In this document: one piece after another, positions 20,589-31,422 of the stretch
Position numbering within the stretch: position 1 is the first letter of the stretch
Layout: every line of letters starts with the position of its first letter
Assembly (NCBI RefSeq): GCF_006364435.1
Contig: NZ_CP040977.1
Location: 1,054,001 to 1,118,000 of the forward strand
Source: Candidatus Methylopumilus universalis
GTDB lineage: Bacteria > Pseudomonadota > Gammaproteobacteria > Burkholderiales > Methylophilaceae
DNA: 64,000 nucleotides
Reading direction: 5' to 3'
The notes under the pieces: generated by a model
The model's database searches: none
Told to the model about the DNA's origin: nothing
Seen by the model: only the letters and a program-made list of their open reading frames with translations
Made by a program: the position numbers and the translations under genes

Positions 20589-21538
20589 TGATAAACTCCT
20601 ACCATTTCTTGATTTAAAATTCCATTCTTAGAATTAGCATAACGCATTGCTAAATTAGAAGTCTTGGGATCTTGGCTATCTAATGTTGTTAAGCTCCAGC
20701 ATTTCTTATTTGAAAGTAATGCAAGTAATAATTTGTTATTCAATTCATGGCCAGATTTGTATGCTTTGAAATTACCTATGATTGAGTAGCCTAGCATGTA
20801 TAAATCGCCCACAGCATCAAGTATTTTATGTCTCACAAACTCGTCGTTGTATCGCAATCCGTCTGTATTAATAATTTTGTACTCATCTAAGACAATTGCA
20901 TTATCGAGTGAGCCACCTCTAGCTAGACCATTAGATCTTAAGTATTCAACTTCCTGCATAAATCCAAATGTACGTGCTCGACTAATTTCTGTGATATAGG
21001 ATTCATCGTAAAAGTCCAAAGCGACTTTGTTGGTCGATGTATCAAACACGGGATGGGGAAAATCGATAGTAAAATCAATTTTAAATCCATCGTAAGGCTC
21101 AAACCTCGCCCACTTGTCTTTATCTTTTACTTCAATTACATCGTTAATCAAGACAAATTTTTTCGCAGCATCTAGTTCTTTAAGCTTCGCTGTTTGAAGA
21201 AGATAAATAAAGGGTATTGAGCTTCCATCCATAATGGGCACTTCAGGCCCATTCAGTTCAATAATAATGTTATCAACACCTGTGGCTGATAATGCAGACA
21301 TTAAATGTTCAACGGTAGCTACACGCGAAGTATCTTGACCAATAGCTGAACACATTTTGGTATCTTTCACAGCATCAGGGCTTACTTTTATCTCATTACT
21401 TTTCTTTTGATCAACTCTTCTAAAAACAATGCCTTGATCCGCTTCGGCAGGCTTTAAAGTCATTGTCACTTTTTCACCATTATGAAGACCGACACCAGAA
21501 GTCTGCACAGATTTTTGAATAGTTCTTTGTTTAATCAT
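20585..21538 (-). CDS. lpxC: UDP-3-O-acyl-N-acetylglucosamine deacetylase LpxC
   Basis: Committed, zinc-dependent step of lipid A synthesis, cytoplasmic. The 317 residues contain the zinc ligands in VEHLMSALSATGVDN and RHKILDAVGD, plus the catalytic His in YKSGHELNN. The start region QRTIQKSVQTSGVGLHNGEKV is typical. Its presence shows an outer membrane with lipopolysaccharide. It follows ftsZ by 7 bp, the classical end of the dcw cluster in Proteobacteria. Confidence 0.97.
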   Translation of the reverse strand: MIKQRTIQKSVQTSGVGLHNGEKVTMTLKPAEADQGIVFRRVDQKKSNEIKVSPDAVKDTKMCSAIGQDTSRVATVEHLMSALSATGVDNIIIELNGPEVPIMDGSSIPFIYLLQTAKLKELDAAKKFVLINDVIEVKDKDKWARFEPYDGFKIDFTIDFPHPVFDTSTNKVALDFYDESYITEISRARTFGFMQEVEYLRSNGLARGGSLDNAIVLDEYKIINTDGLRYNDEFVRHKILDAVGDLYMLGYSIIGNFKAYKSGHELNNKLLLALLSNKKCWSLTTLDSQDPKTSNLAMRYANSKNGILNQEMVGVYQ

Positions 21539-21545
21539 TGAGTAC

Positions 21546-22697
21546 TTACTCGCCTTTTTTTCTCAAAAATGCAGGGATATCATATTCTTCCATACCTGAC
21601 ATTTTCATGATTTCAACTTGAGCCCTATTTTCATTAGAGCTAAATACATCTGGTTCGTCATCTAGAGATGGCTCTTCTTGGGTCGTGCTTTGTTTATTTT
21701 GCATCATAGATCTGGGTTCGATTCGGGGCATCCTTTGTTTTACGTTTTGAGCCAGCCCTGTCGCTACAACAGTAACTCGAATAGAATCTCCCATTGCCTC
21801 GTCAATTACATTACCGACGATCACTGTGGAATCAATAGCTGCAAATTGTTTAATCGTTTCCATAACTTCATGGTATTCCTTGAGTGTAAATTTACTACTT
21901 GCAGAGATATTTACTAATACACCGCGCGCATTTACTAAATTCACATCCTCTAAAAGAGGACTTGCAACTGCAGCTTGAGAGGCTTTATATGCTCGATGTT
22001 CACCCTGAGCAACACCAGAACCAATCATCGCCATTCCCATTTCACTCATAACAGTTTTAACGTCAGCAAAATCAACATTTACCAACCCTGGGCTATTGAT
22101 AATTTCTGAAATACCTGAAACTGCGTTATGGAGAACGTCATTTGCTGCATTAAAGGCTTCTAAGAATGGGATGTGCTCACCTAAAACTTCCATTAACTTT
22201 TCATTTGGGATAACAATTAGAGAATCTACATGCTGAACTAATTCATTAATACCATCAGTTGCAATCGCTGTTCTTTTACCTTCAAATAAAAAAGGTTTAG
22301 TTACAACTGCAATAGTTAAAATACCTAATTCTTTTGCAATTTGTGCAATTACAGGTGCAGCGCCCGTGCCAGTTCCGCCTCCCATACCTGCTGTAATAAA
22401 TAACATATCAGCACCTTTAATAGAGCTAATAATTTTTTCTTTATCATCAAGAGCGGCTTGTTTTCCAATTTCAGGCTTGGCCCCTGCGCCTAAACCTTTA
22501 GTCATCTCCTGACCAATCTGCAATATATGGCTTGCCCGACTTTTTTTCAGTGCTTGCATATCAGTGTTGGCACAGATGAATTCAACGCCTGTTAAATTCT
22601 TATCGATCATATGATCAATAGCATTTCCGCCACAGCCACCGACACCAATGACTTTTATGATGGCATTTTGTGACTTGCTATCAACAACTTCAAACAT
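21546..22697 (-). CDS. ftsZ: Cell division GTPase FtsZ
   Basis: Tubulin homologue that forms the division ring. The 383 residues include the GTP-binding signature GGGTGTGAAPVIA, the T3 to T7 loops and the NVDFADVKTVM region. An acidic, variable linker is followed by the conserved C-terminal peptide EEYDIPAFLRKK, which binds FtsA and ZipA. It is 16 bp after ftsA on the same strand. Confidence 0.98.
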   Translation of the reverse strand: MFEVVDSKSQNAIIKVIGVGGCGGNAIDHMIDKNLTGVEFICANTDMQALKKSRASHILQIGQEMTKGLGAGAKPEIGKQAALDDKEKIISSIKGADMLFITAGMGGGTGTGAAPVIAQIAKELGILTIAVVTKPFLFEGKRTAIATDGINELVQHVDSLIVIPNEKLMEVLGEHIPFLEAFNAANDVLHNAVSGISEIINSPGLVNVDFADVKTVMSEMGMAMIGSGVAQGEHRAYKASQAAVASPLLEDVNLVNARGVLVNISASSKFTLKEYHEVMETIKQFAAIDSTVIVGNVIDEAMGDSIRVTVVATGLAQNVKQRMPRIEPRSMMQNKQSTTQEEPSLDDEPDVFSSNENRAQVEIMKMSGMEEYDIPAFLRKKGE

Positions 22698-22713
22698 ATC
22701 CTATCTCCAAGAA

Positions 22714-23952
22714 TTAAAAGTTACCTTGAAACCAATTCTTCATTTTCATAAAGATTTGATTTATTGAATTACCATCAATTTGATCCATCATTTCTTTCTC
22801 TAACTGCCCCTTACCCATCAGTAACAACCCAATACCTGTTGAGTACCTAGGATTGTCGACAACTTCAGACAAACCGCCTACATTTCTGGGCGTGCCAATT
22901 CTGACCGGCATCCTAAATACACTTTCTCCAAGGTTGACCATACCTTTCATCAATGATGATCCGCCAGTAATCACAATTCCAGAAGCTATCATATCTTCCA
23001 TACCGCTTCGTTTCAACTCGTGAGCTACAAGTTCATAAAGCTCAACTAGGCGAGCTTCAATGACCTCTGCCAATGACAGTGTTGAGATAGTTTTAGATTC
23101 TTTTCCATCTACTACAGGAATTTCAATTTGCTCTGAAGCAGAAGCCAAGCTTCTTGCGGCGTAACCATGTTTGATTTTTATCTCTTCTGCTGATGGTAAA
23201 GGTGTTCTAAATGCTACTGCAATATCATTATTTATCTGATCACCTGCAATCGGAATCACAGCCGTATGTCGAATAGACCCATGTCTTAATACTGCGATAT
23301 CAGTTGTACCTCCTCCAATATCAACCAAACAAACGCCCAATTCTTTTTCATCATCAGTAAGGACAGCCATGCTTGAAGCCAAAGGCTGAAGGACTAATTC
23401 AGACACTTCAAGCCCACAACGCTTAATACATTTAACAATATTTTGCGCGGCTGCAATCGCGCCTGTGACAATATGAACCTTCACTTCTAACTTCATACCG
23501 CTCATACCAAGTGGCTGTCTAACATCTTCCTGCCCATCAATCACATATTCTTGCGTCAATATGTGTAGAACTTGTTGATCGTTGGGGAGTGTAATAGCAC
23601 ATGCAGTTTCAATCACTTTATCAACGTCTAATTGAGAGACCTCAGCATCTTTAATTTTGACCATCCCATGAGAATTTATACTTTTTATATGGCTTCCTGC
23701 GATACCAGTATAAACATCGGTAATCTTACAATTTGCCATCAATTCCGCTTCTTCAATAGCTCTTTGAATCGCCTCCATAGTGGCATCAATATTAATGACC
23801 ACGCCCTTCTTTAATCCTTTTGAGCTATGTTGACCTAATCCGATCACATTCAATAAACCATCTGGTTGTAATTCAGCGACAATAGCCACAATTTTGGATG
23901 TTCCAATATCAAGCCCTACGATGAGATTTTTTTCTTCTTTTTGTTTGATCAT
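22714..23952 (-). CDS. ftsA: Cell division protein FtsA
   Basis: Actin-like ATPase that tethers FtsZ to the membrane. The 412 residues show the phosphate loops VGLDIGTSKIVAIVAEL and CLVDIGGGTTDIAV and the adenosine region GIVITGGSSLMKG. The C-terminal MKMKNWFQGNF is an amphipathic membrane-targeting helix. Its start overlaps the ftsQ stop by 4 bp. Confidence 0.98.
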   Translation of the reverse strand: MIKQKEEKNLIVGLDIGTSKIVAIVAELQPDGLLNVIGLGQHSSKGLKKGVVINIDATMEAIQRAIEEAELMANCKITDVYTGIAGSHIKSINSHGMVKIKDAEVSQLDVDKVIETACAITLPNDQQVLHILTQEYVIDGQEDVRQPLGMSGMKLEVKVHIVTGAIAAAQNIVKCIKRCGLEVSELVLQPLASSMAVLTDDEKELGVCLVDIGGGTTDIAVLRHGSIRHTAVIPIAGDQINNDIAVAFRTPLPSAEEIKIKHGYAARSLASASEQIEIPVVDGKESKTISTLSLAEVIEARLVELYELVAHELKRSGMEDMIASGIVITGGSSLMKGMVNLGESVFRMPVRIGTPRNVGGLSEVVDNPRYSTGIGLLLMGKGQLEKEMMDQIDGNSINQIFMKMKNWFQGNF

Positions 23953-24683
23953 ATAAGCGGCCTCTCACCACTATCAATCTTTTGGATTGGTTCAGTAGAT
24001 TTCTTAATAGCAAAACCATTTGGATATCTTAAGTCGGCAGAGCCAATTCGCTTAACGGAAGCCAAAATATTGTCGTACTGAGCCATAAAGCGAGATAGAC
24101 TTTCTTCGACATTATCTTTACTTAAAATTATTTTCATATTATTAGTGGTTCTAATGTCCCAAGTGTACCGAGAAGATAGAGAGACTTGCGCAATTTTTAA
24201 TTGTTTTTTATCTAAAATACTTTGCATTTTTTTATACTCCAGTGCTATATAGTTCTCGGTACCTTCTGGTCCAAAAAATAAAGGGAGGTCTTCATCAGAT
24301 GCTCCATGAAAAATTTCACCATTCTCATTTACTAAGGCAATGGCTCCCCACCTTCCTATAACTTGATGCTCCTCGACAAACACTTCCAATCGATCAGGCC
24401 AGACTCTTTTTAAACTTACGTTTCTTATCCAAGGTAATTTTGTAAATGCCTCTTTAGTACTATATAAATCTAGTGAAAAAAAATTGCCTTTTACAAATCG
24501 GTCTGAAATCATACTTACCTGATCTTCATCAAGGTGCTGATATTGACCTACTACCTTAATTTCTCTAATTGGAAATTTAGCAAAATGCATAAATTGGTAA
24601 CTAATTAAAAAAAGTATCAAAATAATATTAAGTAAAAAAACTAAATTGCCTAACCAATAAATTTTTAAATAGTTATTTAACAT
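23949..24683 (-). CDS. ftsQ: Cell division protein FtsQ
   Basis: Bitopic division protein linking early and late divisome parts. The 244 residues have a short cytoplasmic tail, one membrane helix (about 12-33) and a periplasmic POTRA-type domain (PIREIKVVGQYQHLDEDQVS), then the beta domain (LPWIRNVSLKRVWPDRLEVFVEEHQVIGRW). It overlaps ddlB by 11 bp and ftsA by 4 bp, so the genes are translated from one message. Confidence 0.95.
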   Translation of the reverse strand: MLNNYLKIYWLGNLVFLLNIILILFLISYQFMHFAKFPIREIKVVGQYQHLDEDQVSMISDRFVKGNFFSLDLYSTKEAFTKLPWIRNVSLKRVWPDRLEVFVEEHQVIGRWGAIALVNENGEIFHGASDEDLPLFFGPEGTENYIALEYKKMQSILDKKQLKIAQVSLSSRYTWDIRTTNNMKIILSKDNVEESLSRFMAQYDNILASVKRIGSADLRYPNGFAIKKSTEPIQKIDSGERPLI

Positions 24684-25581
24684 GTGCGGTTTTTAATATC
24701 TTCAAAACTAATTGATCAAAATCTATACCCATCTCCTTCGCAGCCATAGGAACTAAACTATGATTAGTCATTCCAGGAGACGTATTCACTTCTATAAAAT
24801 AGTGATCACTTTTTTTATCCATCATAAAATCAACACGACCCCAGCTAGAGCACCCAATTGAGTTGAAGGCCGCCAAAGCTTCTTGAGCTATTAAAGCTTC
24901 TTTATTTTTTTCTATCCCTGAAGGGCAAATATATTGCGTGTCATCTTTAAGATATTTTGCTTCGTAATCATAAAACTCATTGCTTGGCTTAATCTTAATG
25001 ACTGGAAGGGTTTGACCATCCACAATACCCACTGTATATTCTTCGCCGTCCACAAATTTCTCAACGATTACATTTGCATCAATCCTCGATGTTTTTAAAA
25101 AAGCTTCTTTATATTGTTGTTCGTTTTTTATCTTATCAATACCTATACTTGAACCTTCATTTGATGGTTTAATAAAAAATGGTGATCCAATTAAATGAAC
25201 GATTTCTGCATATAAGGTTTTCTCAGTTACCTGGAGAAAATCTGGTGTTGAAATGTTTAATGAACGCCATAATAATTTCGTTTTAAGTTTGTCCATTCCA
25301 ATGGCAGAACTTAAGGAATCGCTTCCGGTATATGCAACATTTTTCGACTTTAAAAAAGCTTGCATAGATCCGTCTTCACCGCCTCTTCCGTGTAAGGCTA
25401 TAAAAACTCTGTCGTAACTTTTAATATCTTCAATATCTCTAACTGAAGGATCAAAAGCTTCAGCATCAATGCCTAATCGGCTTAAAGCACGAAATACAGC
25501 ATCGCCACTGAGAAGTGAAACAGCTCTCTCATTAGAGTATCCACCCATAAGCACTGCAACTTTTCCAAATTCATTCATCAA
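24673..25581 (-). CDS. ddlB: D-alanine--D-alanine ligase
   Basis: ATP-grasp enzyme making the D-Ala-D-Ala dipeptide for peptidoglycan. The 302 residues include the N-terminal VAVLMGGYSNERAVSLLSG, the ATP-binding FIKPSNEGSSIGI and the metal/active-site region FIEVNTSPGMTNHSLVP. It overlaps murB and ftsQ, in standard dcw order. Confidence 0.97.
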   Translation of the reverse strand: MMNEFGKVAVLMGGYSNERAVSLLSGDAVFRALSRLGIDAEAFDPSVRDIEDIKSYDRVFIALHGRGGEDGSMQAFLKSKNVAYTGSDSLSSAIGMDKLKTKLLWRSLNISTPDFLQVTEKTLYAEIVHLIGSPFFIKPSNEGSSIGIDKIKNEQQYKEAFLKTSRIDANVIVEKFVDGEEYTVGIVDGQTLPVIKIKPSNEFYDYEAKYLKDDTQYICPSGIEKNKEALIAQEALAAFNSIGCSSWGRVDFMMDKKSDHYFIEVNTSPGMTNHSLVPMAAKEMGIDFDQLVLKILKTAHVK

Positions 25582-26456
25582 CCTAGAAAGTCCCCTAAAA
25601 TTTTAATTTCCCTTTCGAGCTTAATACCTTTTCTTTTAAAGACTTCGCATTCAACATAGTCAATAATATTTTCAATGTCTTTTGCAGACGCATTACCTAA
25701 ATTAATAATAAAATTGGCATGTTTATCTGAAACTTCAGCGTTGCCAACTCTAAAACCTTTTAATCCGCAGTCTTCAATGAGTTTTGCTGCAAAAGTATCT
25801 TTTGGATTTCTAAATGTTGAGCCTGCTGTTGGCCAATTAAGGGGTTGAGTGTTTTTCCTATGGTTAAGATATTCCTTGATCTTACTTTCTGGGTCGCCTG
25901 CCATATCTTTTTTAAAATTAAACCAGGCACCTACAAACCACTCTTTTGAATTTGGCTTAATTACTTCTCGGTAAGAAATTTTAAATTCATCTCTTAATCT
26001 TGTAACTATATTGCCATTATCATCAATCATATTTATCTGGGTCACATAATTCCATGTTTCAGAACCGTAGCATCCGGCATTCATCGCCAAAGCTCCTCCG
26101 ACTGTGCCTGGAATACCAGCAAAAAATTCTCCGCCAACGTAATGCTCTCTAGCAAGAGTTTTTGCAATTTTTGCGCAGGTATTACCTGCTTCTGCATACA
26201 CACCCTTATCAGTCATTTGAATTTCATTTAAAGCTGCATGCATTACAATAACCGTTCCCCGGATACCTCCATCTCTCACTAAAATATTTGATCCCAATCC
26301 AATAAAAGTGAGCGGCTTTAAATAGTGTTCATCTTTTAAGAAATTTTTTAAATCTTCTAAATTTTTAGGTGTAAATAAAGCATCGGCAGCACCGCCTACC
26401 CGCCAACTGTTGTATTTGGTTAATGGCACATTTTTTAATATCATTGCATTCGTCAT
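25578..26456 (-). CDS. murB: UDP-N-acetylenolpyruvoylglucosamine reductase MurB
   Basis: FAD enzyme that reduces the enolpyruvyl group to give UDP-MurNAc. The 292 residues show FAD-binding FIGLGSNILVRDGGIRGTVI and the region FFAGIPGTVGGALAMNAGCYGSETW. The catalytic Ser lies in WPTAGSTFRNP and the terminal Glu side in the VKxxFxxxGxxLExEI-like end. The size fits the compact type. It overlaps murC by 4 bp. Confidence 0.97.
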   Translation of the reverse strand: MTNAMILKNVPLTKYNSWRVGGAADALFTPKNLEDLKNFLKDEHYLKPLTFIGLGSNILVRDGGIRGTVIVMHAALNEIQMTDKGVYAEAGNTCAKIAKTLAREHYVGGEFFAGIPGTVGGALAMNAGCYGSETWNYVTQINMIDDNGNIVTRLRDEFKISYREVIKPNSKEWFVGAWFNFKKDMAGDPESKIKEYLNHRKNTQPLNWPTAGSTFRNPKDTFAAKLIEDCGLKGFRVGNAEVSDKHANFIINLGNASAKDIENIIDYVECEVFKRKGIKLEREIKILGDFLG

Positions 26457-27844
26457 GACTTCACAATATTCAATATATCTTTCGTCACTCTTCCTATTGA
26501 GCCTGCGCCCATCACAATTAAGATGGAATCTTGTTCAATATGTTGAAGCGCTGTTTTAGCTAAATCTGCAATATCTTTTTCAAAAGAAACTTTTTTCATA
26601 ATTTTATTCATACTATCCATGATCGCTATGGAACTTACCCCTGGAATTACTTTTTCGCCAGCCGAATAAATATCAGTGAGAAGTGTTTTATCTGCTTTTT
26701 GAAGCACCCTTACAAACTCATCAAAACAATCTCTCGTTCTGGTGTAGCGATGAGGCTGAAAAACAAGATAGATCGATTTACCTGGATATGCATCTCGCGC
26801 TGCGTCAAGGACTGCTTCAATTTCGACCGGGTGATGCCCATAATCATCAACCAGAGTAAAAGATTTTTTATCAAATATTAAATCTTTATAAGTCTCGAAT
26901 CTTCGGCCTACACCTTTAAAATGCTTTAATGCATCGATTGTTTTTGAAATCGGTATCTCGAGCTCGTCTGCAAGTGCTATTGCTGCCAATGCATTTCTAA
27001 CATAATGCTTGCCCGGTAGATTTAAAGTCATTGGTTTTTTAACAACATCAGTGTGTTTAATCGTCACTTTAAAATGCATTTTACCTGCATCTGCTAAAAC
27101 TTCTTCAGCATGCACATCTGCATCATTTGATAAACCATAAGTTATGATAGGTCTAGAAATTTCAGGAAGAATAGATTTGATAACTGGATCATCGATACAC
27201 ACAATTACCACGCCATAAAAAGGTAATCGATGTATGAATTCTATATATGTTTTTTTAAGTTTTTCAAAATCATTGTCATATGTTTCCATATGATCTTGAT
27301 CAATATTTGTCACGATAGAATATACAGGTGTCAAATGCAAAAATGATGCGTCTGACTCATCAGCTTCCACCACGATATACTCACCATTTCCTAATTTTGC
27401 ATTTGCATTCAAGGAAGAAAGTCTTCCGCCAATTACATAAGTAGGATCCATTGAAGCTTCGGCCAAAATGGAAGCGATTAAACTCGTGGTGGTTGTTTTG
27501 CCATGAGTGCCGGCTACTGCAATACCTTTTTTAAAGCGCATTAATTCTGAAAGCATTTCTGCCCTAGGCATAATTGGTATTTTATTTGTAATAGCAGCTT
27601 TTAACTCTGGATTATCTTGATCGATTGCAGAAGAAATCACTAAAACATCAACATCTTTAATGTTATCTGCTGCATGATTAATAAAAATCTTAATACCGAT
27701 CTCTTTTAATCTTGAGGTTACTAGTGACTCCTGAATATCGGAGCCGGAAACAAAATAGCCTAGATTGTGCATCACTTCTGCAATGCCACTCATTCCTGAG
27801 CCGCCTATACCTACAAAATGAATTCGATTGATATTGTGTTTCAT
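26453..27844 (-). CDS. murC: UDP-N-acetylmuramate--L-alanine ligase MurC
   Basis: Adds the first amino acid, L-Ala, to UDP-MurNAc. The 463 residues have the N-terminal VGIGGSGMSGIAEV, the P-loop VAGTHGKTTTTSL, the central EADESDASFLHLTP and YGHHPVEIEA. It sits between murG and murB with 4-bp overlaps on both sides. Confidence 0.98.
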   Translation of the reverse strand: MKHNINRIHFVGIGGSGMSGIAEVMHNLGYFVSGSDIQESLVTSRLKEIGIKIFINHAADNIKDVDVLVISSAIDQDNPELKAAITNKIPIMPRAEMLSELMRFKKGIAVAGTHGKTTTTSLIASILAEASMDPTYVIGGRLSSLNANAKLGNGEYIVVEADESDASFLHLTPVYSIVTNIDQDHMETYDNDFEKLKKTYIEFIHRLPFYGVVIVCIDDPVIKSILPEISRPIITYGLSNDADVHAEEVLADAGKMHFKVTIKHTDVVKKPMTLNLPGKHYVRNALAAIALADELEIPISKTIDALKHFKGVGRRFETYKDLIFDKKSFTLVDDYGHHPVEIEAVLDAARDAYPGKSIYLVFQPHRYTRTRDCFDEFVRVLQKADKTLLTDIYSAGEKVIPGVSSIAIMDSMNKIMKKVSFEKDIADLAKTALQHIEQDSILIVMGAGSIGRVTKDILNIVKS

Positions 27845-28914
27845 TTGTTAATTAGTCGCTCGCAGGCTTTATAAATAACTTCTTCAGGTTTAGTTGCTTT
27901 ATTTTCCAATGCAGCTTTTGCCATTTTTAAGCATTCATTTCTTGTCATACTTTGAAGTATGCTTCTCAATGATTCGGTTGTGAGCTCCTCCTGAATTATA
28001 AGTCGTGCGGCCTTCTTATCACTTAAGTATTTTGCGTTATAAAACTGATGGTTATCTACTGCAAAAGGGAATGGCACTAATATACTAGGAATTCCTGCTG
28101 CCGAAAATTCAGAGACCGTGAGTGCGCCAGCTCTAGCTATGACAAGGTCTGCCCATTCATATAATTTTTCAATATGATCCAAATAAGCCCTGCAATCGGC
28201 TTTAATTCCACTTTCCTTATAACTTGCTTTTAATTCTTCAAAGTGCTTCTCGCCAGATTGATGAATAATCGCCGGTCTATTCTTAGGGCTGAGTTGTTTA
28301 ACACTTAAAGGAATCGTATCGTTAAAAAATTTAGCTCCTAAACTACCGCCCACAACAAGAAGCCTCAAAGGGCCTTTTCTATTTTTAAATCTCTGGGCTG
28401 GCGGTTTAATTTGCCTAATGTTATCTCTCACTGGGTTGCCAATTTTTTGAGAGGCACGCATTAGTTTAATTGGAAACGCGGAATATATTTTTGTTGCGAT
28501 TATTGCTAAAAATCTATTAGTTAGGCCTGGGATAGAGTTTTGTTCATGCACAATGAGTGGCTTACCCATAAGCCTCGACATAAGACCACCCGGAAATGAA
28601 ACATAGCCCCCCATAGCAATGGCCACATCCGGCTTTTCTTTTTCAATTACTTTTGCACATTGTATTAACGCAATCAAAAGCATAAATGGAAGCTTTACCC
28701 AATTTAACAGGCCCTTGCCTCTGACGCCTTTAATATCAATCATGGCTTTTTGATAAGGCTTTTTATCGATTAACCTGTTTTCCATGCCATGAGAAGTTCC
28801 AAGCCAAGTGATTGAGTATCCTTTAGCTTTCAAATAATCGGCAATCGCAATTCCTGGATAGATATGTCCTCCGGTTCCTCCTGCGATAATCAATATTTTT
28901 TTATTGGGTTTCAC
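27841..28914 (-). CDS. murG: Lipid II synthase MurG (GlcNAc transferase)
   Basis: Transfers GlcNAc to lipid I on the inner face of the membrane. The 357 residues include the N-terminal glycine loop IIAGGTGGHIYPGIAIA, the second loop LLVVGGSLGAKFFNDTIP and the UDP-GlcNAc site ARAGALTVSEFSAAGIPSILVP. It overlaps murC by 4 bp and is 4 bp after ftsW. Confidence 0.98.
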   Translation of the reverse strand: MKPNKKILIIAGGTGGHIYPGIAIADYLKAKGYSITWLGTSHGMENRLIDKKPYQKAMIDIKGVRGKGLLNWVKLPFMLLIALIQCAKVIEKEKPDVAIAMGGYVSFPGGLMSRLMGKPLIVHEQNSIPGLTNRFLAIIATKIYSAFPIKLMRASQKIGNPVRDNIRQIKPPAQRFKNRKGPLRLLVVGGSLGAKFFNDTIPLSVKQLSPKNRPAIIHQSGEKHFEELKASYKESGIKADCRAYLDHIEKLYEWADLVIARAGALTVSEFSAAGIPSILVPFPFAVDNHQFYNAKYLSDKKAARLIIQEELTTESLRSILQSMTRNECLKMAKAALENKATKPEEVIYKACERLINK

Positions 28915-28918
28915 TAAG

Positions 28919-30076
28919 TTAAATTCCTCTTAAGCCTCTTCGATTTTCCCAATCAATTCTGAGTAATATCGCAAGCGCAATCATATTGGCCAAAATACCA
29001 CTACCACCGTAAGAAAGGAGTGGCAAGGTTAACCCTTTTGTAGGAAGAAGCCCCATGTTGACACCCATGTTAATAATGCCTTGCGTACCAAACCAAATGC
29101 CAATACCTTGAGATAACAGAGCTGAGTAATAACTCTCATTAATAATAGCTTCTTTAGCAATACCAAAAGCTCTAATTACAAGCCATGAGAATAATCCAAT
29201 GACAATAAGCACACCAAAGAAACCAAATTCTTCAGCTAATACAGCCAAAATAAAATCAGTGTGTGCTTCGGGCAAATAAAGTAATTTTTCGACACTACCA
29301 CCTAACCCTACCCCAAAAAATTCGCCACGACCAAAAGCTATAAGAGCGTGAGATAACTGGTAACCTTTTCCATATGGATCAGCCCATGGATTAAAAAAAC
29401 CTACTAATCTTTGGTATCTATAGTCAGAGCTATAAATTAAGGCTGCCATACCAATAGGTGCAACAATGGAAAGGCCCATCAGTATTTTTTTGTCTATGCC
29501 ACCTAAAATTAAGGTACACATTGCAATGACTAAGATTACAGCAAATGCTCCGAAATCTGGTTCAAGCAATAACAATGCTCCTAATAACATAATCACTGCT
29601 GCCATTGGAAGAAACCCTTTTAGAAAACTCCCAATTTCTTTTGATTTTCTTAAAACATAATCTGAAGCGTACATAGCAGTAAATAATTTCATAAATTCCG
29701 AGGGCTGCATATTAAATACAAATAATGAAATCCAACGCCTACTTCCATTCACAACATGGCCAATACCTGGAATGAGAACAAGAATAAGTGAGACCATGCC
29801 TGCCATAAATAAATAAGGCGACATCTTTTGCCACCAGCGAATAGGAATTTGGAAAATAATAAATCCGACAACAAATCCCAATGAAATATAAATTGATTGT
29901 CTTAATAAAAAAAAGTAATTTTGATGTTTAGTTAATTTGCTAGATTCAGCAAAAGAAATTGAGGATGAATAAACCATAATCAGGCCAATTGCAATTAATA
30001 TTAATGAAACCCAGAAAAGGCCTTGATCAAAAGAAGGTTTATCTATTGTCGATTTATTAGAAAATTTATCGATCAT
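28919..30076 (-). CDS. ftsW: FtsW, septal peptidoglycan glycosyltransferase (SEDS family)
   Basis: SEDS polymerase acting with FtsI at the septum. The 385 residues have about ten hydrophobic helices and SEDS signatures: [67 protein letters not shown] and the ending [22 protein letters not shown]. It overlaps murD by 4 bp. Confidence 0.97.
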   Translation of the reverse strand: MIDKFSNKSTIDKPSFDQGLFWVSLILIAIGLIMVYSSSISFAESSKLTKHQNYFFLLRQSIYISLGFVVGFIIFQIPIRWWQKMSPYLFMAGMVSLILVLIPGIGHVVNGSRRWISLFVFNMQPSEFMKLFTAMYASDYVLRKSKEIGSFLKGFLPMAAVIMLLGALLLLEPDFGAFAVILVIAMCTLILGGIDKKILMGLSIVAPIGMAALIYSSDYRYQRLVGFFNPWADPYGKGYQLSHALIAFGRGEFFGVGLGGSVEKLLYLPEAHTDFILAVLAEEFGFFGVLIVIGLFSWLVIRAFGIAKEAIINESYYSALLSQGIGIWFGTQGIINMGVNMGLLPTKGLTLPLLSYGGSGILANMIALAILLRIDWENRRGLRGI

Positions 30077-31422
30077 GATTTATTTTTTAACTTACTCACA
30101 CAATCCTTAAAAACTTCACCGCGATGTACGTAATTTTTAAACATATCGGTACTTGCACATGCTGGAGAGAGAAGAACTACATCTCCCGCTTTAGCAAGCT
30201 CAAATGATTTGATAATTGCTGATTCAAGATTTTTTTCAATACTTGTTGGAATGGCCCCACCCTTAAATACTTCTTGTATTATTTTTGCGTCCTTACCAAT
30301 CAAAGAAATATTTTTTACTTTATCCTTAGATGGGCCTATTAATGGCTTAAAATTTTGACTTTTGCCATCCCCTCCGGCAATCAGTAAGATTGGCTTGGAC
30401 ATGCTTTGAATAGCAGCAATCGTTGCTCCAACGTTGGTACCTTTTGAATCATTATAAAAATCAATACCTGATATAGAGTTAACATATTCGACTCGATGTG
30501 GGGGAGCGTTAAATTGACTTAGTACTTTTTTGATCACATCTTTTGAAATATTAAATGGCTCACAAAGAGCCAAAGCAGCCATTACATTTAGAATGTTATG
30601 TTCACCCTTAAGTTTAATGTCTTCTAAAGAAATAATTTCAGCGCTACCTTTTGCGATGAAATATTGGTTACCATTTTTTTTAATGCCATAATTTTTCTCG
30701 TCCAAATGAGTTCCGAATGTTAAAGAGCTTTCATTAATCTGAGATTTTAGATAATCGTCTTCTCTATTTAAGATAATATTTTTAGCATGATTAAATATCC
30801 TATACTTGGCTTTAGCATACTCTTCCATGGATCCGTATCGATCCATATGGTCTTCTGAAATATTTAAGACTGCAGCAGTTTCGAGCGCTAATGAATATGT
30901 CGATTCCAACTGATAGCTGGATAACTCAAGAACATATACCTCTGGCGCTTTTTGATTTAAAGTATTTAATATAGGGATCCCAATATTTCCTCCGACAATA
31001 GTTGATATGCCGGCCGCTTTTAATAAATCCCCAACAAGTGAAGTAACTGTCGTTTTGCCATTTGAACCTGTAATGCCAATCACTTTTGAACTCACAGATT
31101 TAACTTGCGCAAACATTTCAATATCACCAATTACAGGTATGCCTTGATTTAATGCCTTTTGAATATAACTTTCTTTCAACGACATACCTGGGCTAATTAT
31201 GATTAATTCAACATCATGAATAATGGTATCGTTAAATTTTTTCCCGATCGTAAATTTAACGTCTTTAAATTTTTCTTTTATCGCATCAAAATTATCAATT
31301 ATTGGCCTTGTATCAATAGCTTGAATATCACATTCTTTGTTTGCTAAAAAATGTAGGGCAGATTGCCCTGTCTCTCCAAGACCAATCACCAAGACTTTCT
31401 TTTTATTAAAATTGATACTCAT
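30073..31422 (-). CDS. murD: UDP-N-acetylmuramoyl-L-alanine--D-glutamate ligase MurD
   Basis: Adds D-Glu to the peptide stem. The 449 residues show the N-terminal [17 protein letters not shown], the P-loop [13 protein letters not shown], the region [10 protein letters not shown] and [14 protein letters not shown]. It overlaps mraY (stop 31419) and ftsW by 4 bp, in standard cluster order. Confidence 0.98.
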   Translation of the reverse strand: MSINFNKKKVLVIGLGETGQSALHFLANKECDIQAIDTRPIIDNFDAIKEKFKDVKFTIGKKFNDTIIHDVELIIISPGMSLKESYIQKALNQGIPVIGDIEMFAQVKSVSSKVIGITGSNGKTTVTSLVGDLLKAAGISTIVGGNIGIPILNTLNQKAPEVYVLELSSYQLESTYSLALETAAVLNISEDHMDRYGSMEEYAKAKYRIFNHAKNIILNREDDYLKSQINESSLTFGTHLDEKNYGIKKNGNQYFIAKGSAEIISLEDIKLKGEHNILNVMAALALCEPFNISKDVIKKVLSQFNAPPHRVEYVNSISGIDFYNDSKGTNVGATIAAIQSMSKPILLIAGGDGKSQNFKPLIGPSKDKVKNISLIGKDAKIIQEVFKGGAIPTSIEKNLESAIIKSFELAKAGDVVLLSPACASTDMFKNYVHRGEVFKDCVSKLKNKS